Origin: Sediminibacterium sp.
Lineage (GTDB): Bacteria > Bacteroidota > Bacteroidia > Chitinophagales > Chitinophagaceae
Assembly: GCA_030726065.1 (NCBI GenBank)
Contig: JANREK010000006.1
Span: 1 to 46,001 of the forward strand
DNA length: 46,001 bases
Direction: 5' to 3'
The translations under genes and the position numbers were made by a program. The first letter of the stretch is position 1. Every line of letters starts with the position of its first letter. The notes below the pieces were generated by a model, which was not told the DNA's origin, did not search any database, and saw only the letters and a program-made list of their open reading frames with translations. Below, one piece after another: positions 26,056-34,696 of the stretch.

Positions 26056-26463
26056 ATGGATATGATTTATACTATAGCGGAAATAAACGATGTAGCGCGA
26101 AGCCTAATGAAGAAGTTTGCTTCAAAATCCGTTTGGGCTTTTGATGCACCCATGGGCGCCGGCAAAACCACTATGATTACTGCGCTGTGTAAAATTTTAG
26201 GGGTGCAGGATAGAGTGAATAGCCCCACTTTTGCGATCATGAATGAGTATCAAGGCCTTGGGAAAGTGATTTATCATATGGATTGGTATCGTTTAGAAAA
26301 TGACGGAGAAGCGCGTAGGGCAGGTGTTGAAATGGCCATGGAGGATTCGGATTATTGTTTTATTGAATGGCCAGAAAAAGCAATCAACTTAATTCCTGCG
26401 GAGGCGCTACATATTGAAATTGAAATATTGGGTCCCGAACACCGACGTATTTTTATACCCTAA
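26056..26463 (+). CDS. tsaE: tRNA threonylcarbamoyladenosine biosynthesis ATPase TsaE
   Basis: A 135-residue P-loop ATPase that works with TsaB and TsaD to make the t6A37 modification of ANN-decoding tRNAs. Walker A DAPMGAGKTT (GAGKTT 34-39), then RVNSPTFAIMNEY, the conserved switch, HMDWYRLE and CFIEWPEKA. Length is normal. The ATG at 26056 is preferred over TTG at 26029 because of the promoter box between them; ATG 26062 is also possible. Alanine dehydrogenase follows 42 bases later. Confidence 0.94.
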   Translation: MDMIYTIAEINDVARSLMKKFASKSVWAFDAPMGAGKTTMITALCKILGVQDRVNSPTFAIMNEYQGLGKVIYHMDWYRLENDGEARRAGVEMAMEDSDYCFIEWPEKAINLIPAEALHIEIEILGPEHRRIFIP

Positions 26464-26505
26464 GTTGTCCATCCAAATTTTGTATCTTCATTAAAATTTT
26501 GTTTT

Positions 26506-27720
26506 ATGAGTACTTTAAAGCCCCAAATTGATAGTTCCATTACCTATGAAACACAGGAGGAGGTTTTAGATATTAAGTTTAGGACAAAACCTTTGATGAT
26601 TGGTATTCCAAAGGAAATTGCATTTCAAGAAAACAGAATTGGTTTAATCCCCGAGGCAGTAAGTGTTTTAGTGGCCAATGGCCATGAGGTTTTAATGGAG
26701 CACAATGCCGGTGAAGGAAGTAGGTATAGCGATATGGATTATTCCGAAGCGGGCGCTAAAATTGTATTTGACAAAGAAGAAGTTTACAAATGTCCAATAT
26801 TAGTTAAAACAGCACCTCCGGTTGAAGCGGATTTGCCTTTTTTACAAATGAATCAAACCATTATTTCTCCTTTGCATTTAACTGCATTAGAAAAAGGGTT
26901 GATGGAAAAATTAATGGCCAAAAAAATTACTGCACTTGCCATTGAAAATATTAAAGATGAAAATCAGAACTATCCTATATTAAGGAGCATGGGTGAAATT
27001 ACAGGTAGTGCTGTGATGTTAATTGCAGGTCAGTACTTGAGTAACTTTAACCAAGGTAAAGGGGTATTACTGGGTGGCATTAGCGGCGTTCCACCTACCA
27101 AGGTAGTGATTATTGGCGCAGATATCATTGGTGAATTTGCTACGCGCAATGCACTGGCATTAGGTGCTTCGGTAAAAGTATTTGATAACAACGTTTCAAG
27201 ATTACAACGACTTCAAAATAATTTAGGACAAAGAGTTTGGACCTCAGTATTGGAACCTAAAATTTTAGCGAAGCAATTAAAAACCTGTGAGGTTGCCATT
27301 GGTGCTTTACGAAATGATTTTAGCCGTGCACCCATTGTAGTCACAGAGGATATGGTGTCAGCAATGCGACCAGGTAGTATTATTATTGATGTTGCGATTG
27401 ATCGAGGTGGTTGTTTTGAAACCAGTGAATTGACTAATTATGAGAATCCTATTAGAATAAAACATGGGGTACTTCATTATGGTGTTCCCAATATACCAAG
27501 TGGCTTTGCACGTAGTGCTAGCCAGGCGATAAGTAATGTATTGATGCCTTTATTAGTACAAATTGGAGATTTGGGTGGATTGTCTGAAATTATTTGGCAC
27601 CAAATACATCTTAGAGAGGGCATTTATTTATACAAAGGTGCTTTGACTGATTTTTATATCAGTGAAAAATTTAATTTAAAGTATACGGATTTGAACTTGT
27701 TGATCGCTAGTAAAAGCTAG
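26506..27720 (+). CDS. ald: Alanine dehydrogenase-like protein
   Basis: A 404-residue NAD-dependent enzyme of the alanine dehydrogenase/PNT family, interconverting alanine and pyruvate plus ammonia. Family residues are present: Arg in ENRIGL, Lys in ILVKTAPP, His in SPLHLT and the Asp in IDVAIDRGGCFE. An N-terminal extension of about 35 residues before MIGIPKEIAF is usual for the Bacteroidota group. The Rossmann loop reads GADIIG (204-209), with Asp206 where the family has Gly (GAGxxG), which may weaken NAD binding or change the cofactor site. Its stop overlaps the convergent ABC ATPase by 4 bases. Confidence 0.85.
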   Translation: MSTLKPQIDSSITYETQEEVLDIKFRTKPLMIGIPKEIAFQENRIGLIPEAVSVLVANGHEVLMEHNAGEGSRYSDMDYSEAGAKIVFDKEEVYKCPILVKTAPPVEADLPFLQMNQTIISPLHLTALEKGLMEKLMAKKITALAIENIKDENQNYPILRSMGEITGSAVMLIAGQYLSNFNQGKGVLLGGISGVPPTKVVIIGADIIGEFATRNALALGASVKVFDNNVSRLQRLQNNLGQRVWTSVLEPKILAKQLKTCEVAIGALRNDFSRAPIVVTEDMVSAMRPGSIIIDVAIDRGGCFETSELTNYENPIRIKHGVLHYGVPNIPSGFARSASQAISNVLMPLLVQIGDLGGLSEIIWHQIHLREGIYLYKGALTDFYISEKFNLKYTDLNLLIASKS

Positions 27721-28328
27721 GCTTTTTTGTAGTCCATTAAGTTTACTTGCTGATTGCAAAATGTATATTCCTGCGGATCATTACTGCCCACAATAATTAA
27801 TTTGTGTTGCGCAAATTGTTGAATGAGTTCGGCATAAAGTTGATAGCCTTCTTTGTCCAAATTGCTACAAGGCTCATCTAATAATAATAAGGGGGTGTCA
27901 GATAAAATCGCCAACGCTAATTTTAATCTTTGTTTCATACCACTACTAAAATACCTGATTTGTTTGTTCGCTGAATTTTTTAATCCAATGCGTTCTATAA
28001 TATCGTTGACTGATATAGATGATTGCAATGTTTTGAATGTAGCATGAAATTCAAATTGCTCCAACGTGGTAAATTCCTCCACCAATTCTAAGTAAGGTGC
28101 TGCAAAACTAATTTGTTGAAAAATGGTTGTATGGTCATTGTCACTCCAGTGAATAGTACCCTTGGTTAAGCTGCTGTAGCCTGCTATAATTTGAAGTAAA
28201 GTGCTTTTTCCAGAACCATTATTGCCAATAAGTGCATAATGTTGTCCAAGCTCAAATGTATAATCTAGATTTCTGAAAATCCATTCTTTATTGAATCTCT
28301 TGCTGGCTTGTTGTAAGCTAATTTGCAT
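27717..28328 (-). CDS. Stand-alone ABC ATPase of the lipid A operon
   Basis: A 203-residue ABC ATPase without a membrane domain. Walker A GNNGSGKST (35-43), signature FSSGMKQR (127-134) and Walker B LLLLDEP (147-153) are intact, but the switch-loop histidine is replaced by Asn183 (VGSNDPQEY). It lies 5 bases after lpxA, a position I recall as conserved for this kind of ATPase in Bacteroidota. Its permease partner is not in the window. A role in lipid or envelope transport is inference. Confidence 0.88.
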   Translation of the reverse strand: MQISLQQASKRFNKEWIFRNLDYTFELGQHYALIGNNGSGKSTLLQIIAGYSSLTKGTIHWSDNDHTTIFQQISFAAPYLELVEEFTTLEQFEFHATFKTLQSSISVNDIIERIGLKNSANKQIRYFSSGMKQRLKLALAILSDTPLLLLDEPCSNLDKEGYQLYAELIQQFAQHKLIIVGSNDPQEYTFCNQQVNLMDYKKA

Positions 28329-28333
28329 ATGGA

Positions 28334-29131
28334 TTAATCTTCTTCAACGACACCCTTGCCGAATCTTTTAATAACGCCTCTTCCGCTATCTCTAATAAAA
28401 GTTACAATTTCATCGCGTTCATCTGTTGCAGGAATTTCTTCCTCAATAAATTCTAATGCTTGCGTTGTATTCATTCCTTTACTAAAAATGTATCTGTAGA
28501 TATCCAGGATATGATTTATTTTTTCCAAATCAAATCCCCTTCTTTTTAAACCAACACTATTCACCCCGCCGTAACTTAATGGATTACGCACCGCTTTAAT
28601 ATAAGGAGGCACATCCTTGCTTACCAAGCTACCTCCAGCTATATAGGCGTGCTGTCCAATGTTTACAAATTGGTGTACCGCACTCACGCCTGCAATCCAA
28701 ACATAGTCACCCAATGTAACATGACCTGCAATTTGCACGCTATTACTTAATATACAATGATTGCCAATAATACAATCGTGCGCAATATGACTATAGGCCA
28801 TGACTAAACAGTTGTTACCCACTTTAGTAATCCAACGATCCGAAGTTCCTCTGTTGATGGTTACAAATTCACGAATGGTTGTATTGTCGCCAATTTCAAC
28901 ATTTGTTTTTTCGCCATTAAATTTTAAATCCTGTGGATCGGCACCGATAACTGCGCCTGGAAATATGCGGCAATTTTTTCCAATCTTAGTGCCATTCATG
29001 ATGGTTACACTACTGCCAATCCAGGTACCTTCTCCAATAACCACATCCCCATGAATCACGGTAAATGGATCAATTTTTACATTGGATGCAATTTTTGCAT
29101 TAGGATCAATATAGGTAAATGGATGTGTCAT
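28334..29131 (-). CDS. lpxA: Acyl-ACP--UDP-N-acetylglucosamine O-acyltransferase
   Basis: A 265-residue left-handed beta-helix enzyme that makes the first lipid A intermediate in the cytosol. Hexapeptide repeats run from residue 10 to about 190; the catalytic histidine is His118 in YSHIAHDC, and HQFVNIGQHAYIAGG and NPLSYGGVNSVGLKRRGF are the family's C-terminal core marks. It is 14 bases downstream of lpxC/fabZ. Length is normal. Confidence 0.97.
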   Translation of the reverse strand: MTHPFTYIDPNAKIASNVKIDPFTVIHGDVVIGEGTWIGSSVTIMNGTKIGKNCRIFPGAVIGADPQDLKFNGEKTNVEIGDNTTIREFVTINRGTSDRWITKVGNNCLVMAYSHIAHDCIIGNHCILSNSVQIAGHVTLGDYVWIAGVSAVHQFVNIGQHAYIAGGSLVSKDVPPYIKAVRNPLSYGGVNSVGLKRRGFDLEKINHILDIYRYIFSKGMNTTQALEFIEEEIPATDERDEIVTFIRDSGRGVIKRFGKGVVEED

Positions 29132-29145
29132 AATTTAATCTTCTT

Positions 29146-30555
29146 TTATTCTGCTCTTTTAATTACTTGTGCTACTAAATCAGCTTCGGTAGCTACTTTA
29201 CCTCCCACATATACCGTGCCTCTCATTTCACAAATACCACGACGAATAGGGGAGGTTAATTCCATTTTCAACAACATGGTATCACCTGGTTTTACCATTT
29301 GTTTGAATTTACAATTATCTATTTTTAAAAAGTAAGTATCGTATTGTCCTTTAGGCATTGCGTTGATGCATAATATACCACCCGTTTGGGCTAATGCTTC
29401 AATTTGTAAAACACCTGGCATGACTGGATTTCCTGGAAAGTGTCCAGGGAAAAACCATTCATTGTAAGTAACATTCTTCACACCCACAATCATCGTATCT
29501 GTTAATTCAATGATTTTATCAATAAATAAAAACGGATGCCTGTGTGGTAATGTTTTTTCAATTTGTTCTAAATTAAACACAGGTATTTCCGAAGGATTAT
29601 ATACAGGAACATCCTTAACGTGTTTATTTTTTTTAATGTACTGCTTAATTTTTTTAGCAAACTCCACATTGCTACTATGCCCTGGACGATTGGCGATGAT
29701 GCGTGCTTTAATTGGGTAACCAATCAATGCTAAGTCGCCCACTACGTCTAATAATTTATGTCTTGCAGGTTCGTTCGGGAATCTTAATTCCAAATTATTT
29801 AAATAACCTTCGCTCTTTACTTCAATTTTATCACGCTTAAATACTTTTGCCAATCGACTCATTTCCTCACTGGACACTGGCTTATCCACCACTACAATAG
29901 CGTTATTAATATCGCCGCCTTTGATTAAATCGTTTTCAAGTAAGGTTTCTAATTCATGTAAAAAACAAAAAGTGCGACAAGGTGCAATTTCTGTTTTAAA
30001 ATCTTTGATGGTTTTTAATGCTGCATGTTGTGTGCCTAATACGGGGCTATTAAAATCAATCAATGTGGTAATTTGATAATCAAGCGCGGGGAGTGCCACC
30101 ATTTCAACACGCTTCTCGTCATCATAGTGAAATATATTTTCATCAATACTATACCATGCTTTTGCGGCATCCTGTTCAAAAATTCCTGCTGCTTCTATTT
30201 TTTCAATAAACGGACTCGAGCTTCCATCAATAATTGGAATCTCAGGACCATTCACTTCAATTAATAAATTATCAACGCCCATGCCAACTAGGGCTGCTAA
30301 AATATGTTCAACAGTACTAATTTTTAAATCACCCACTTGTAAGGTAGTTCCACGGCTAGTATCTGTGACTAAATCGCAATCTGCTTTAATGGTCGGTTTA
30401 TTGGGTAAATCAACTCTTTGAAATTGGATCCCGTAACCTGGGTTGGCCGGAGTCAAGGTCATATCCACCAACACGCCTGTATGCAAACCGGTGCCACTAA
30501 TACTGATACTTTTGCTTAAGGTATGTTGCTTATCGGGATTAAAATTTTGATCCAT
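29146..30555 (-). CDS. lpxC: Bifunctional UDP-acyl-GlcNAc deacetylase / 3-hydroxyacyl-ACP dehydratase (LpxC-FabZ fusion)
   Basis: A 469-residue fusion of two enzymes. LpxC (about 1-310) is the committed zinc deacetylase of lipid A synthesis, with zinc ligand His84 in [22 protein letters not shown] containing the Asp ligand, and HSSNVEF. FabZ (about 325-465) is the fatty-acid dehydratase, with [11 protein letters not shown] and the catalytic pair in [20 protein letters not shown]. The fusion is a hallmark of Bacteroidota and links lipid A and fatty acid synthesis. It lies between lpxD and lpxA in one operon. Confidence 0.97.
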   Translation of the reverse strand: MDQNFNPDKQHTLSKSISISGTGLHTGVLVDMTLTPANPGYGIQFQRVDLPNKPTIKADCDLVTDTSRGTTLQVGDLKISTVEHILAALVGMGVDNLLIEVNGPEIPIIDGSSSPFIEKIEAAGIFEQDAAKAWYSIDENIFHYDDEKRVEMVALPALDYQITTLIDFNSPVLGTQHAALKTIKDFKTEIAPCRTFCFLHELETLLENDLIKGGDINNAIVVVDKPVSSEEMSRLAKVFKRDKIEVKSEGYLNNLELRFPNEPARHKLLDVVGDLALIGYPIKARIIANRPGHSSNVEFAKKIKQYIKKNKHVKDVPVYNPSEIPVFNLEQIEKTLPHRHPFLFIDKIIELTDTMIVGVKNVTYNEWFFPGHFPGNPVMPGVLQIEALAQTGGILCINAMPKGQYDTYFLKIDNCKFKQMVKPGDTMLLKMELTSPIRRGICEMRGTVYVGGKVATEADLVAQVIKRAE

Positions 30556-30616
30556 GCTATTCTTGTTTAATGCTTCGCTAATGTAAAGCGATGATTTTCA
30601 GTAAAATTAAGCTGAA

Positions 30617-31663
30617 TTAGCCTTTTTGGGACAGTTGTTGCACTAATATTTCAAGTTCCTTGACCCTTTTCTCCAATAATGGCAGGTTTTTTACCTGAAT
30701 TTGGCTTCTTAGGGTGGCGCCATGCTCTCCGGCAGGGTAGCCGGTGACTACTAAATTGGCTTGTTTGATGCTTTTGGTAAGGCCACTTCGAGCAGCAATT
30801 TTCACCCCATCGGCCACTAATAAATGCCCAGAGGCACCCGCTTGCCCACCCATCATGACACTTTTTCCCAATTTGGTGCTGCCACTAATACCACATTGTG
30901 CGGCGATGACTGTATTTTCTCCAATCTCTACATTATGTGCAATCTGTATTAAGTTATCCAATTTCACCCCTTTTCTGATATAAGTGGAACCCATGGTCGC
31001 GCGATCAATGGTGGTGTTAGATCCGATCTCAACATTATCTTCAATAACCACATTTCCCAACTGAGGAACTTTTTGAAAACTTCCGTTCGCCGTTGGTGCA
31101 AATCCAAAACCATCACTTCCAATCACGGCATTTGAATGTATAGTTACATTGTTTCCTATCACACAGTCGGAATAAATAATTACGCCTGGATGTAATACCA
31201 CATTGTTACCAATGCTAACATTTTCAGCAATCACTACATTGGGATAAACTTTAACATCATCTCCCATACTTACATTATTTCCAATATGCGCAAATGCAGC
31301 GATATAGTGGTTCTTACCCATTTTTGCTGTAGGCGCTATAAAGGAGGGTTGTTCAATTCCGTTTAATTGTTGTGTTTTTAATTCCTGGTATTTTGTAAGT
31401 AAAGTTGCGAATGCTGCATAAGCATCAGGTACTTTAATGAGCGTAGCGGAAATACTTTTTTTCAATACTAAGGATGCATTTATAATGACAATAGATGCCT
31501 GCGTGGTGTATAAAAATTCCTCGTATTTGGGATTGGCTAAAAAGGAAATGTCTCCTTTTTTTGCTTCTTCAATTTTACCAAAATTATTTACTGCTAAAGC
31601 GGCATCCCCTTCCACTTGACCTTGGATCATTAGAGCTATTTGTTGGGCAGTAAATTGAAGCAT
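30617..31663 (-). CDS. lpxD: UDP-3-O-acylglucosamine N-acyltransferase
   Basis: A 348-residue left-handed beta-helix enzyme that N-acylates UDP-3-O-acylglucosamine. An N-terminal domain ([16 protein letters not shown] then [11 protein letters not shown]) precedes hexapeptide repeats; the catalytic region has [17 protein letters not shown] and a catalytic His in [17 protein letters not shown]. The C-terminal helix ending [15 protein letters not shown] binds the trimer. It is 21 bases after the HD hydrolase gene and 61 bases before lpxC/fabZ. Confidence 0.97.
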   Translation of the reverse strand: MLQFTAQQIALMIQGQVEGDAALAVNNFGKIEEAKKGDISFLANPKYEEFLYTTQASIVIINASLVLKKSISATLIKVPDAYAAFATLLTKYQELKTQQLNGIEQPSFIAPTAKMGKNHYIAAFAHIGNNVSMGDDVKVYPNVVIAENVSIGNNVVLHPGVIIYSDCVIGNNVTIHSNAVIGSDGFGFAPTANGSFQKVPQLGNVVIEDNVEIGSNTTIDRATMGSTYIRKGVKLDNLIQIAHNVEIGENTVIAAQCGISGSTKLGKSVMMGGQAGASGHLLVADGVKIAARSGLTKSIKQANLVVTGYPAGEHGATLRSQIQVKNLPLLEKRVKELEILVQQLSQKG

Positions 31664-31684
31664 ACGCTGGGGTTAAATGAGGGG

Positions 31685-32914
31685 TTATTCGTTAAGCAAG
31701 CAAATGTAAAATTTTTTCACCGGGGCGGAAAGACTTTCGTTGATTAAAGCATTTTGAATTTGTGAAATTGTGCTTATTTGGCCGTTTTTTAGCAATATTT
31801 TAATAGTTTCTCCATCATTTTTATATAAGGTGTTCGTGGCTTCTCCTTTAAAACAAAGAAAAGATAGATCTTTCTCGTTCATGGGGAACTTAGCTTTAAC
31901 TAATTCATAGGCTATTTCCCATTCACTTTCGCTAATGGGTTTGTCTTGCATCTTACACTTAAAGGACTTCCGATTTAATAATCGGTTACATAAAAGAGAT
32001 ATCACAGGGTCCTTGTGGTGCTGCCATTTTTTAATGGCGCTTAAAATGTCTGTATCGTCTAATTGGCAATAAGCGTTTAAATCAATATCGGCTAATTTGC
32101 CAGTGAACTCGCTTAAAAAATAATCAAGTACGGTGCCCGTTTTTATAGCCTCGTCTTTTTGTGCTAATAACCATTGCGCGCGTTCAATAATTTTAACCAA
32201 CATGTTTTCAGCGGCGACCACGGATTTATGCATATATACTTGCCAATACATTAATCGACGGGAGACCAAAAACTTTTCAACACTGGTAATTCCTTTTTCC
32301 TCCACTACTAATTCATTGTCGTGAACGGTCAACATTTTTAAAATGCGTTGGTATCCGATGACACCTTCACTAACGCCAGTGAAAAAACTATCACGTGACA
32401 AATAGTCCAACCGATCCACATCTAACTGCCCACTTATTAATTGGTGTAAAAACTTTTTAGGATATTGGTTCGTGAAAATTTGTATAGCCAAGGTTAATTT
32501 CCCGTGGAGTGCTTCGTCGTTTTCGGTATTTAAAGCTTGCATAATCAAAAGCGATAAATCCTCATGGGTTACCCCTTTTAAAATCACATTTTCAAGTGCA
32601 TGAGAAAAAGGGCCGTGTCCAATATCATGCAATAAGATGGCCGCTTTTGCTGCTTGCCCCTCTTCGTCGGTAATGTTAATTCCTTTGTCCTTAAGTTCGA
32701 TAATAGCATTACACATTAAATGATAGGCACCCAAAGAGTGGTGTAAACGGGTATGTACCGCACCCGGATATACCAATTGCGCCAATGCCATTTGCTGTAT
32801 ACGCCTTAATCTTTGATAATAGGGGTGGTTAACAATAGCTGCAATCACCGGATCATTAATAGTAATAAATCCGTGTACTGGGTCGTTTATAATTTTTCTA
32901 CTGGTAATAGCCAT
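31685..32914 (-). CDS. HD-domain phosphohydrolase (dGTPase-like)
   Basis: A 409-residue HD-family metal-dependent phosphohydrolase. It starts KIINDPVHGFITI, the classical YwfO-like opening; metal ligands appear at His58/59 (RLHHSLGAYH), His96-Asp97 (LLHDIGHGPFSH) and an Asp in DVDRLDYLSRDS. Homologues hydrolyse (d)NTPs, so a nucleotide-clearing role is likely; the substrate is not known here. It is the first gene of the lipid A operon, a layout I regard as common in Bacteroidota. Its own -7 box lies at 32931-32938. Confidence 0.92.
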   Translation of the reverse strand: MAITSRKIINDPVHGFITINDPVIAAIVNHPYYQRLRRIQQMALAQLVYPGAVHTRLHHSLGAYHLMCNAIIELKDKGINITDEEGQAAKAAILLHDIGHGPFSHALENVILKGVTHEDLSLLIMQALNTENDEALHGKLTLAIQIFTNQYPKKFLHQLISGQLDVDRLDYLSRDSFFTGVSEGVIGYQRILKMLTVHDNELVVEEKGITSVEKFLVSRRLMYWQVYMHKSVVAAENMLVKIIERAQWLLAQKDEAIKTGTVLDYFLSEFTGKLADIDLNAYCQLDDTDILSAIKKWQHHKDPVISLLCNRLLNRKSFKCKMQDKPISESEWEIAYELVKAKFPMNEKDLSFLCFKGEATNTLYKNDGETIKILLKNGQISTISQIQNALINESLSAPVKKFYICLLNE

Positions 32915-32930
32915 AGTCGTGTTGTGTTTA

Positions 32931-32938
32931 CAAAGGTA
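32931..32938 (-). promoter_or_regulatory. -7 promoter box of the HD/lpx operon
   Basis: Minus-strand TACCTTTG fits TAnnTTTG; it predicts a start near 32926 and a leader of about 12 bases before the HD gene ATG at 32914. Confidence 0.5.
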
Positions 32939-32991
32939 CGAAATGTGAATAACTCGCAGTGCATAATTAAATGGCTGGAGCGCAAAAAAAC

Positions 32992-32999
32992 TATATTTG
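32992..32999 (+). promoter_or_regulatory. -7 promoter box of the gene at 33037
   Basis: TATATTTG fits TAnnTTTG; it predicts a start near 33004 and a leader of about 33 bases. It lies inside the longer ORF from 32971, which supports the start at 33037. Confidence 0.5.
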
Positions 33000-33036
33000 T
33001 ATGCCGTCTTATTACCCTATAAATCAAACGATTAAT

Positions 33037-33312
33037 ATGAAATTAAATCAAACCACCTTAGATAAATTGGAAGATATTTTGGGAGAATCTGAATATGTAG
33101 TTAGATATGAGCGCGGTAATTTTCAGAGTGGCTGGTGTTTACTTGAATCAAGGAGAATTGTGGTTTTGAATAAGTTTTTAAATTTAGAAGCGCGAATCAA
33201 TACCTTGATGGAATTAATCCCACAATTGGATATTCAATTTGATAAATTGACGCATAATTCTCAAAAGGTATATGAAGAAGTCAAAAAATTGAGTTTGACC
33301 CCTGCGGAATAA
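33037..33312 (+). CDS. Conserved hypothetical protein of Bacteroidota
   Basis: A 91-residue cytosolic protein starting MKLNQTTLDKLEDIL. The core pattern RYERGNFQSGWCLLESRRIVVLNKFLNLEARIN resembles a small conserved Bacteroidota protein (the GNF-SG-C-L--R-VVVNKF-SLE-RI pattern), of no known function. A coiled-coil helix follows (TLMELIPQLDIQFDKLTHNS). I prefer the ATG at 33037 over 32971 on promoter position and family start. The PhnP-like gene follows and is probably co-transcribed. Confidence 0.8.
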   Translation: MKLNQTTLDKLEDILGESEYVVRYERGNFQSGWCLLESRRIVVLNKFLNLEARINTLMELIPQLDIQFDKLTHNSQKVYEEVKKLSLTPAE

Positions 33313-33354
33313 TAGGCGGACTCGGTTTATTTGTTTGTTTTAAAAATATTTATT

Positions 33355-34119
33355 TTGGTACATTTCACTATCCTCGGTTCAGGAACAAGTACAGGCGTGC
33401 CTTTAATAGGTTGTGATTGTGAAGTATGCAAGTCAGCAGATCCTATTAATCAAAGATTAAGAACAAGCATAAAAATTCAAAGTGCGACAACAACAGTTGT
33501 GATTGATACTACCCCTGATTTTAGGTATCAAATGCTACGTACCAAAACAACCAAATTAGATGCTATTGTTTTTACACATCCGCACAGGGATCATTATGCA
33601 GGATTAGATGATATTCGGCCCTTTAATTTTTTTTCCAACAAGTCCATGCCTATTTATGCCAATGCGCTTACACAAATTGTCATCAAAAGAGATTTTTATT
33701 ATGCGTTTGAGGAAAAGAAAGATGTGGGACTACCTGAAATGATTTTACATACGATTGATCAAGCTGAATTTAAAGTTGGAGATATTTCTTTTTTGCCCAT
33801 TCATGTTATGCATCGAGAAATGCCGGTACTTGGTTTTAGAATTGGGGATTTAAGTTACATCACGGATGCAAATTATATTTCGGCTGAAGAAAAAGAAAAA
33901 GTAAAGGGATCTAAGATTTTAATTTTGAATGCGTTACGGAAACAGGATCATCCCACCCATTTTAATTTGGAGCAAGCTATTGCTTTAGCGACGGAGTTGA
34001 AAGTGCCCACCGTATATTTTATTCACTTTAGCCACCAAATAGGATTACATGATCAGGTGGAAGCTATTTTACCTAAAGGCATGCATTTGGCCTATGATGG
34101 GCTTGAATTGGACTGTTGA
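33355..34119 (+). CDS. MBL-fold metallo-hydrolase, PhnP-like
   Basis: A 254-residue metallo-beta-lactamase-fold phosphodiesterase. After ILGSGTSTGVPLIG comes a structural zinc site CDCEVC (Cys20, 22, 25) as in PhnP; the catalytic motif is HPHRDH (75-80), with second-site ligands in HVMHREMP, an Asp in TDANYI, and FIHFSHQIGLHD at the end. PhnP cleaves cyclic phosphodiesters such as 5-phosphoribosyl 1,2-cyclic phosphate, but no other phn genes are here, so the substrate is open. No ATG precedes the domain; the best start is TTG at 33355 (TTG at 33331 is the alternative). Confidence 0.9.
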   Translation: MVHFTILGSGTSTGVPLIGCDCEVCKSADPINQRLRTSIKIQSATTTVVIDTTPDFRYQMLRTKTTKLDAIVFTHPHRDHYAGLDDIRPFNFFSNKSMPIYANALTQIVIKRDFYYAFEEKKDVGLPEMILHTIDQAEFKVGDISFLPIHVMHREMPVLGFRIGDLSYITDANYISAEEKEKVKGSKILILNALRKQDHPTHFNLEQAIALATELKVPTVYFIHFSHQIGLHDQVEAILPKGMHLAYDGLELDC

Positions 34120-34208
34120 CATGAGATAGGTTTATTTGTCCCTATCACAGATGGAATAAATTCATTTTATTGCCTTCGGTTTTTCACTAATTCGTATGAA
34201 AATTTAAT

Positions 34209-34694
34209 ATGATAAATTCTTGGGAAGCTTATTTTATATTTTCAGGAAAGGAAAGAAAAGGCATTATTGTACTCGGTGTAATATTAACCTTGAGTATGGT
34301 AATCACATTTTTAGTTCCCAATAAAAACGGTTTAGTTGGAAAGACTTCACCCTTAACCATACCTACGCTTCATTTGTTTAAATTTGATCCTAATACTATT
34401 GATAGTGCAAATGCAATTCAATTAGGCATTCCAATAAAGCAAGTCAACACCTTAATGCATTATCGTGAAAAGGGCGGGCGCTTTTACAAAAAAGAAGATA
34501 TTCTTAAGTTGTATGGGTTAGATCCAGTTATTGCGCATCAGTTAATACCATTTATTGAATTAAAGTCAACGGAAAATTTAAGCAAGAGGGGGGGAGATAT
34601 ACTACAAACGAAAAGGGAAATAATTACAAATCAAATTATGATTATGCGTCAAGGTATAAATCGAATAAAGAAAGTAATGACGGGCCTTGGCTAA
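34209..34694 (+). CDS. ComEA-like helix-hairpin-helix protein, N-terminal fragment (frameshifted)
   Basis: 161 residues: one transmembrane helix at about 18-36 (GIIVLGVILTLSMVITFLVP), then a helix-hairpin-helix segment starting FDPNTIDSANAIQLGI and running to KLYGLDPVIAHQL, the ComEA-type pattern. From about residue 129 the frame runs on with an unlikely Lys/Ile-rich tail. The adjoining frame after a G7 run (34588-34594) reads a low-complexity Asn/Ser/Tyr-rich linker that joins the next ORF. The two ORFs together would give one membrane-anchored protein of about 303 residues. ComEA-like proteins bind DNA in periplasmic uptake; whether this one does is unknown. Confidence 0.75.
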   Translation: MINSWEAYFIFSGKERKGIIVLGVILTLSMVITFLVPNKNGLVGKTSPLTIPTLHLFKFDPNTIDSANAIQLGIPIKQVNTLMHYREKGGRFYKKEDILKLYGLDPVIAHQLIPFIELKSTENLSKRGGDILQTKREIITNQIMIMRQGINRIKKVMTGLG

Positions 34695-34696
34695 AA

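Noticed and set aside
34125..34146. Hairpin after the PhnP-like gene
   Set aside because: A 6-bp stem with 10-nt loop but no T-run; too weak to call as a terminator or operator.
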